Origin: an uncultured Elusimicrobia bacterium
GTDB taxonomy: Bacteria > RUG730
Assembly (NCBI GenBank): GCA_900321865.1
Contig: ONXP01000052.1
Location: forward strand, 1 to 19,661
Reading direction: 5' to 3'
DNA: 19,661 bases
The notes below the pieces were generated by a model that was not told the DNA's origin, searched no databases, and saw nothing but the letters and a program-made list of their open reading frames with translations. Position 1 is the first letter of the stretch, and every line of letters starts with the position of its first letter. This document shows positions 16,619-19,661 of this stretch, one piece after another. The translations under genes were made by a program, and so were the position numbers.

Positions 16619-17633
16619 TGAGATTAAATTTCTCTCTTATAATATTTACAAAAATATCTTTTGCAGAAAAAATATCTTTTGCTTCCACAGAAAAACCAGC
16701 TGCAAAAGTATGTCCCCCACCATCAAAAAGTTTTGAAATTTTAGTAAGATCATACTTTCCATTACTACGCATACTAAACTTATAACAATTTTTACCCTTA
16801 GGCTTTACAAATACTGAAATATCGACATCTTCTATATCTCTAAGGTAATCCGCTCCCCCATATATATCATTAAAAGTAATATCATTTTTATCAATAAAAT
16901 TTTCATCTATGTATGAATAAGAAAAATTGACATTATTTAATTTAAAAAATTCCAAATTATTTAAAAGCTCTTTTTCAAAAAAAATATGTTTTTTAGTTTT
17001 TAAAGCAAAAATTTGTTTATAAATATAATTTATATCTAAACCTTCATCGACTAAATCTTTTAAAATTAAATAAATTTTAGAATTCATATTAGAATATTGA
17101 AATCTTCCTGTATCGGTTAAAATTCCAGTATAAATTGAAGTTGCAATATCTTTATTTAGAGGCAAATCTAAAGTTTTTAAAAACCAATATATCATCTCGC
17201 ATGTGGATGACATACTAGAATCCACCCAATTTATATCGCCATAAAAATCATTAATATTATGATGATCTATATTTATAATTTTTTTTAATTTTATATTTTC
17301 ATCTAAAAAACCAGCTCTTTTAAAATTACTAGATTCAAAAAATATTCCTACATCGCCTTCTATTTTTTCAAAAAATGTCTTATTTTCAACATATTCTTTG
17401 ACATAAGGCAAGAAAAAATATTTTTTCATCAAAGAAATATTTTCACATTCCACTTTATTAAAAGCAAAATTAAAGCTTCTTCCATATTTTTTAAAATAAG
17501 TCTCTAATATAGTTTTAAAACTCGTCATAGCCCCAATGGCATCACCATCAGGAGCTTCATGGCAAAACAAAAAAAATGTTTTATTTTTATCATCAAATAA
17601 AATTTCTTTTATATTTTTACAAATATTTTTCAT
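16611..17633 (-). CDS. nrnA: DHH-family oligoribonuclease/pAp phosphatase NrnA-like
   Basis: NrnA-type DHH/DHHA1 phosphoesterases degrade nanoRNAs of a few nucleotides and often hydrolyse pAp, using Mn2+ in the cytoplasm. Visible motifs are H25-x3-D29-x-D31 (CHEAPDGDAIGAM), D123-H124-H125 (NIDHHNIND) and GGGH at 305-308 (FDGGGHTFAAGF). DTGRFQYSN and the Ser/Thr-rich WVDSSMSSTCEMIY are also typical. At the second metal motif, usually Asp in a V-D-T/C-S-x-x-R context, this protein has Glu100 (FFESSNFKRAG), a substitution I believe occurs in some branches. The start ATG has no strong ribosome site and follows a 58-base gap after rbfA; its TGA overlaps truB. The order rbfA, nrnA, truB is common in bacteria. 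Confidence 0.92.
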   Translation of the reverse strand: MKNICKNIKEILFDDKNKTFFLFCHEAPDGDAIGAMTSFKTILETYFKKYGRSFNFAFNKVECENISLMKKYFFLPYVKEYVENKTFFEKIEGDVGIFFESSNFKRAGFLDENIKLKKIINIDHHNINDFYGDINWVDSSMSSTCEMIYWFLKTLDLPLNKDIATSIYTGILTDTGRFQYSNMNSKIYLILKDLVDEGLDINYIYKQIFALKTKKHIFFEKELLNNLEFFKLNNVNFSYSYIDENFIDKNDITFNDIYGGADYLRDIEDVDISVFVKPKGKNCYKFSMRSNGKYDLTKISKLFDGGGHTFAAGFSVEAKDIFSAKDIFVNIIREKFNLSE

Positions 17634-17669
17634 AAATTTTTAACTTTATAACAATTTATTTTAATAAGA

Positions 17670-17681
17670 AAACGATCGTTT
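17670..17681. promoter_or_regulatory. Perfect 12-base palindrome between rbfA and nrnA
   Basis: AAACGATCGTTT reads the same on both strands and contains the GC-rich core CGATCG, conspicuous in DNA this rich in A+T. It lies in the largest gap of the minus-strand series, 37 bases upstream of the nrnA start. As it has no loop it would not form a good RNA hairpin, so a protein-binding site or a methylation site (GATC) is more plausible. No convincing promoter was seen next to it. Confidence 0.25.
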
Positions 17682-17691
17682 CTATAAACAT

Positions 17692-18072
17692 TTAATTCTT
17701 TAACTCTTCTTTTGCTTCAAATGTTTTTATGTCTTGACTAACATTTAATATAATTTTTTCCAGATATTCTGCTTTTTCATTTATATCATCATATTCATAA
17801 AAAAATACTGGCACCCTTCTAAAAGGAATTCTATTCCCCAGCTCAAACCTCAATCTAGATTTATGCTTAACAAATAATTTTTTAGCAATTTCTTTATCCA
17901 TAGAAGATCCAAGAACACTATAAAAAACCTTTGCATTCATCAAATCACCAGAAATATTTACCCTCATTATAGTAATAAATACACTAGAAAAATCATCTAT
18001 AACCTTTATTAAAATATTTCCTAATTCTTCCTTTATTAAATCCTCTAATCTTTCCTGCTTTCTCGTTTTCAT
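17692..18072 (-). CDS. rbfA: 30S ribosome-binding factor RbfA
   Basis: RbfA binds the immature 30S subunit and helps finish the 5' end of 16S rRNA, notably in the cold. The 126-aa product matches the family throughout: RKQERLEDLIKEELGNIL at the start, then VFITIMRVNISGDLMNAKVF as the KH-like strand-helix, LRFELGNRIPFRRVPVFFY and a terminal helix beginning YDDINEKAEY. The ATG has a GAGG site seven bases upstream. It begins 17 bases after pheA. rbfA is usually next to infB and truB; here infB is absent and nrnA lies between rbfA and truB. Confidence 0.94.
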   Translation of the reverse strand: MKTRKQERLEDLIKEELGNILIKVIDDFSSVFITIMRVNISGDLMNAKVFYSVLGSSMDKEIAKKLFVKHKSRLRFELGNRIPFRRVPVFFYEYDDINEKAEYLEKIILNVSQDIKTFEAKEELKN

Positions 18073-18089
18073 AAAAAATCCTCACTTAG

Positions 18090-19157
18090 CTAAAACTCTT
18101 CCAATGGATAAGACCCTAAAATTTTTAAAAATAAACATTTTTTTTCCAATTCATGCATTGCTTTTTTGACTATTTCATCGTCTTTGTGTCCTATAAAATT
18201 GGCAAAAAATACATATTCCCAAGCCTTTCTTTTTGTAGGTCTTGATTCGATTTTTGTAAGGTTAATATTATTTTCAAAAAATGGCAAAAGCATATCAAAG
18301 AGAGCCCCAACTTTATCTTTTATAGTAAAAACTATAGAAGTCTTGTTTTTTTTAGCTTTTTTAGGTTCCATTAAACTAATAATTAAAAATTTTGTTTGAT
18401 TATTAGGCTTATCCTCTATATTTTTTGCTAAAATATTCATATTATTTTTTTCTGCTGACATAAAAGATGCAATAGCTCCAATACTTTTATCTAATTTTGC
18501 CAATTCTACCGCTTTCGTAGTAGAAGTTGCCTCTAAAAATTCAACATTTTTTAAATTTGTATGGCACCAAATTCTAGTCTGAGCTAAACCTTGAGGATGT
18601 GAATAGACTTTTTTAAGCTCTTTTATATCGTCGTTTAGAGATATAAGATTGTGATGAATGTCTAGATATATTTCTCCAAATATTTTTACTTCACTATCAA
18701 GAAAAAGATCCAAAGTATTATTTACAGAGCCTTCCGTAGAATTTTCTATAGGAACAACACCGAAAAGTGCATTTTTATTTTGAACCATCTTAAAAACATC
18801 TTCAATAGTATCATTTGCAAAAAATAAAGAACTAGAACCAAAAAATTTCTTAGCTGCAATATGTGTATAACTATATTCTAAACCAAAAAATGCCACTTTT
18901 GTTTCTTTTTGTAAATCTCTAGATGCACTAAAAATCTCGCTATAAATATTTTTTAAATATTCCAGTTTCATCGGAGAAATGATGCTTTTTGACAAAGTAG
19001 ATATTATTTGACTCTCTCTTTCTTTATCAATTATAGGATAATCAGATTTATTTTTATATTCTTTTATCTTGTAAGATAAAGAAAATCTTTCGTTTAGAAG
19101 CGATACTATTTTTTGATCTATATCGTCAATATCCTTTCTAATCTCTAAAATATCCAT
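18090..19157 (-). CDS. pheA: Bifunctional chorismate mutase/prephenate dehydratase (P-protein)
   Basis: PheA turns chorismate into prephenate and then phenylpyruvate for phenylalanine. An AroQ chorismate mutase domain covers residues 1-85; R7, R24, K35, D44, R47, E48 and the S79-x3-Q83 pair line up with the E. coli active site. Prephenate dehydratase follows (about 88-265), with FGLEYSYTHIAA, VPIENSTEGSV, SHPQGLAQTR and the catalytic N-x-T-K-F motif at 253-257 (Thr255). The C-terminal ACT domain (about 274-355) has GALFDML and ESRP (304-307), the phenylalanine-sensing sites, so feedback inhibition is likely. A GAGGG ribosome site sits just before the ATG. It is the first gene of the minus-strand series; 92 bases separate its start from the porin stop. 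Confidence 0.96.
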   Translation of the reverse strand: MDILEIRKDIDDIDQKIVSLLNERFSLSYKIKEYKNKSDYPIIDKERESQIISTLSKSIISPMKLEYLKNIYSEIFSASRDLQKETKVAFFGLEYSYTHIAAKKFFGSSSLFFANDTIEDVFKMVQNKNALFGVVPIENSTEGSVNNTLDLFLDSEVKIFGEIYLDIHHNLISLNDDIKELKKVYSHPQGLAQTRIWCHTNLKNVEFLEATSTTKAVELAKLDKSIGAIASFMSAEKNNMNILAKNIEDKPNNQTKFLIISLMEPKKAKKNKTSIVFTIKDKVGALFDMLLPFFENNINLTKIESRPTKRKAWEYVFFANFIGHKDDEIVKKAMHELEKKCLFLKILGSYPLEEF

Positions 19158-19180
19158 TCGCCCTCACTATTTGTCTATAG

Positions 19181-19207
19181 AATATATTAAAATTATAAAA
19201 ATAACAA
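19181..19207 (-). promoter_or_regulatory. Possible weak promoter upstream of pheA
   Basis: On the minus strand TTGTTA and TATATT stand 15 bases apart, 24 bases before the pheA ATG, and an extra TATAAT occurs between them. The spacer is almost pure A+T, so such matches are expected by chance. I mention it because the whole gene series needs a promoter and this 97-bp spacer, free of coding sequence on the minus strand, is the natural place. Confidence 0.2.
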
Positions 19208-19249
19208 AAATAAAATCTATAAAATAAAAAAATTATAAAGCATTTTAGT

Positions 19250-19661
19250 TTAAAAATTTAATACCGTTCTTATTCCATATACAAAAATATCATTATCATA
19301 ATTTTTTCCAAAAGGATTTTTTATGTATTGAAAATCTGGAGAAATTGATAAAAAATCGCTTACCTTTAAATTATAAAATAATTCTAAATGCTTTTCTTTG
19401 TCAAGATTAAAAGCTTTGTTTGGCTTTAATTCTCCATATGCAACCCCCAGGAAATCTTCTTCGTTTATAAATTTTTGATTTAGAATTAACCCAAAACTAA
19501 AAGATTTATCTATTTTTTTATCTTCATCAAAAAATATAACTTTATCATTGTTATATCCATACCTAAAAAATGCTCCTAATCCTTTAGAAAACTTTTGGTC
19601 GAAACTAATGCCATAGCCATAATTATCATAAATTTCTTCGCAATTTTTTGAATATAAAGAC
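19250..19661 (-). CDS. OprB-family carbohydrate porin, C-terminal fragment (start outside window)
   Basis: The minus-strand frame is open to the window edge and ends with TAA at 19250-19252, showing 137 complete codons. The translation alternates aromatic and polar residues like outer-membrane beta-strands: FGLILNQKF, DFLGVAYGE, HLELFYNLKVSDFLSISPDF, QYIKNPFG and the terminal VYGIRTVLNF. The S-P-D-F-Q-Y-I-x-N-P sequence followed by a final strand ending in Phe is characteristic of OprB-type (PF04966) porins, and the terminal Phe is a BAM signal. It would form a channel for sugars or other small solutes. The N-terminal part, including any signal peptide or SLH domain, is not visible. It runs in the same direction as pheA but is separated from it by 92 bases. 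Confidence 0.85.
   Translation of the reverse strand, partial: SLYSKNCEEIYDNYGYGISFDQKFSKGLGAFFRYGYNNDKVIFFDEDKKIDKSFSFGLILNQKFINEEDFLGVAYGELKPNKAFNLDKEKHLELFYNLKVSDFLSISPDFQYIKNPFGKNYDNDIFVYGIRTVLNF

Noticed and set aside
17656-17691. An 11-codon ORF (MFIETIVFLLK) starting directly after the rbfA stop
   Set aside because: No repeated regulatory codons, no ribosome site of its own and no sign of attenuation; probably chance.
1019-19157. Possible alternative genetic code (UGA read as Trp) because of low GC
   Set aside because: Trp is TGG in recognisable motifs and TGA serves as a true stop, for example at the rlmB and nrnA ends.
1-19661. CRISPR array, insertion sequence, prophage or long direct repeats
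   Set aside because: No spaced repeats, transposase or phage genes were seen; only short AT-rich similarities occur.

Overview
The window is a very AT-rich stretch (by eye about three quarters A+T) of a bacterial chromosome using the standard code. Real genes end in TAA, TAG or TGA and tryptophan is TGG. LpxA and LpxI (lipid A synthesis) and a C-terminal porin fragment show a Gram-negative cell with an outer membrane. RodA, a class B penicillin-binding protein and a Glu/Lys-rich coding style fit a walled, rod-forming bacterium. The low GC, short spacers and overlapping genes recall small-genome, host- or gut-associated lineages. I cannot fix the phylum from this sequence alone.

Layout. Positions 1-777 (+) hold the 3' part of a DUF262-type gene ending in an HNH nuclease domain, on the opposite strand to everything else and visibly less AT-rich. 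Positions 778-1018 are a convergent spacer with a likely hairpin terminator. From 19157 down to 1019, seventeen protein genes and one tRNA lie on the minus strand in one tight series. In transcription order they are pheA, rbfA, nrnA, truB, tRNA-Arg(GCG), lpxA, lpxI, an NfnA/SudB-like flavoprotein, hisA, pgsA, an LtaS/EptA-like membrane transferase, ispG, a small TPR protein, rodA, a radical SAM/DUF2344 fusion, rlmB, an unknown membrane-anchored protein and a ftsI-like gene. Gaps are at most 58 bases and six junctions overlap. Beyond a 97-bp spacer, 19250-19661 (-) is the C-terminal end of an OprB-type porin whose start lies outside the window.

The series mixes envelope building (lipid A, phosphatidylglycerol, a membrane phospho-transferase, isoprenoid precursor, SEDS polymerase, transpeptidase) with ribosome and RNA care (RbfA, NrnA, TruB, RlmB, a tRNA) and two amino-acid enzymes (PheA, HisA). 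I found no classical phage, IS or CRISPR structure. The points most worth a second look are the tRNA-Arg with anticodon GCG inside the operon, the coupling of pgsA to an LTA-synthase-like gene in an LPS-making cell, an orphan NfnA-like subunit, extra membrane segments in RodA, and the unknown membrane protein placed where FtsL is often found, just ahead of the transpeptidase.
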